Program-made: the position numbers and the translations under genes
Shown: in pieces, positions 63,504 to 64,000 of the stretch
How positions within the stretch are numbered: the first letter of the stretch is position 1
Layout: every line of letters starts with the position of its first letter
The notes under the pieces: generated by a model
Seen by the model: only the letters and a program-made list of their open reading frames with translations
Told to the model about the DNA's origin: nothing
Database searches by the model: none
DNA from: Pseudomonas fluorescens
GTDB lineage: Bacteria; Pseudomonadota; Gammaproteobacteria; Pseudomonadales; Pseudomonadaceae
Length of the DNA stretch: 64,000 bases
Direction: 5' to 3'
Assembly (NCBI RefSeq): GCF_001708445.1
Contig: NZ_CP015637.1
Span: 5,705,001 to 5,769,000 of the forward strand

Positions 63504-64000
63504 TCAGACGGTTTTGGACATCCGGCCCGCCAGCAGTGCCCAGCCAAACAGCCCCAGGCACAGGATGATCAACGGCCATGAGCGCCATTGCAGATACGGT
63601 GTCAGGTTGTGCATCGGCACCACGTCGCCGTAGAGAATGCCGCGCTCGAACTGCGGGATTTGCGCGGTGATCTGACCATACGGGTTGATCAGGCCGGTCA
63701 CGCCATTGTTGGTGGCGCGGATCATCCAGCGGCCGGCTTCCAGCGCACGCATTTGCGCCATTTGCAGATGCTGCAAGGGGCCGATGGAGGTGCCGAACCA
63801 GGTGTCGTTGCTGATGGTCAGCAGCAGGTCGCTCTGGGCCGACAGGCCAGCGGCGAATTCCGGGTACACCACTTCATAGCAAATGAACGGTGCAATCTGA
63901 TAGCCCTTGGCTTGCAGCATTGCCTGGTCGGACGGGCCACGGGCGAAGTCCGACATGGGCAGGTCGAAGAAGGCAATCAAGCCGCGCAACATGTCCTGCA
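63504..64000 (-). CDS. lnt: Apolipoprotein N-acyltransferase Lnt, C-terminal part
   Basis: The frame runs off the right edge; about 165 C-terminal residues are present. They hold the nitrilase-type catalytic Cys in APFICYEVVYPEF, the ISNDTWFGTSIGPLQHLQMAQMRALEAGRWMIRATNNGVTGLI stretch, and a final transmembrane helix (WPLIILCLGLFGWALL). Lnt adds the third acyl chain to lipoproteins in the inner membrane, so it serves the several lipoproteins encoded in this window. The catalytic Glu and Lys lie outside. Confidence 0.95.
   Translation of the reverse strand, partial: QDMLRGLIAFFDLPMSDFARGPSDQAMLQAKGYQIAPFICYEVVYPEFAAGLSAQSDLLLTISNDTWFGTSIGPLQHLQMAQMRALEAGRWMIRATNNGVTGLINPYGQITAQIPQFERGILYGDVVPMHNLTPYLQWRSWPLIILCLGLFGWALLAGRMSKTV

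Overview
This window looks like chromosome of a Pseudomonas, most likely of the P. fluorescens group. The evidence is the gene content and order: cioAB with a small DUF2474 gene, katB-ankB, the proA-nadD-rsfS-rlmH-mrdA-rodA-mltB-rlpA-dacA-ybeD-lipB-lipA block, and leuS-lptE-holA-arfA. High GC and the many GTGGGAGGGGGCTTGCCCCC-type intergenic palindromes fit as well. Species assignment is an inference. I see no rRNA, tRNA, CRISPR, insertion sequence or prophage.

Layout. 1-2.5 kb: the end of quiC, a TetR regulator, and a convergent aroQ-aroE pair, which read as a quinate/shikimate catabolic locus. 2.6-12.4 kb: a complete haem-acquisition (Has) locus with an ECF sigma factor, anti-sigma factor, TonB receptor, haemophore and three-part type I exporter. 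It is headed by a Fur-box-like site and interrupted by hairpins. 12.5-15.5 kb: trmA, an NCS2 purine permease and a small secreted DUF4879 protein. 15.6-19.3 kb: a three-subunit molybdenum hydroxylase. 19.5-23.7 kb: an MFS exporter, then the cyanide-insensitive oxidase cioAB with a tiny third gene behind a perfect ANR/FNR box. 23.7-27.4 kb: rlmG, a LuxR-type solo regulator, fpr and mscL. 27.7-32.3 kb: katB-ankB, radA, an unknown exported protein and a PilZ protein. 32.5-35.9 kb: cstA, a YbdD-like gene and the GTPase yjiA. 36-43 kb: accessory genes, including a lipoprotein with about 12 MORN repeats fused to a caspase-like C13 protease, a MaoC-type hydratase, an LrgA/LrgB pair, a Lon-N-domain protein, a DedA-PAP2 fusion and a 3-methyladenine glycosylase. 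43.2-54.7 kb: the conserved proline/NAD/ribosome/cell-wall/lipoate block. 54.8-64 kb: ldcA, a lytic transglycosylase lipoprotein, arfA with an mRNA hairpin inside its reading frame, holA, lptE, leuS, two less well known genes, and the C-terminal part of lnt.

How the genes work together. The Has genes form one import circuit: haem-loaded HasA signals through HasR to HasS and HasI while HasDEF secretes HasA. The mrdA-rodA-mltB-rlpA-dacA cluster, with ldcA and the second transglycosylase, handles elongation, trimming and recycling of peptidoglycan. rsfS, rlmH, leuS, trmA, rlmG and arfA concern translation. katB-ankB, fpr and cioAB concern oxidative and respiratory stress. Most genes are ordinary core genome. 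The items most worth a second look are the MORN-caspase lipoprotein, the arfA hairpin, the hairpins flanking hasA, and the LuxR solo with an altered ligand pocket.
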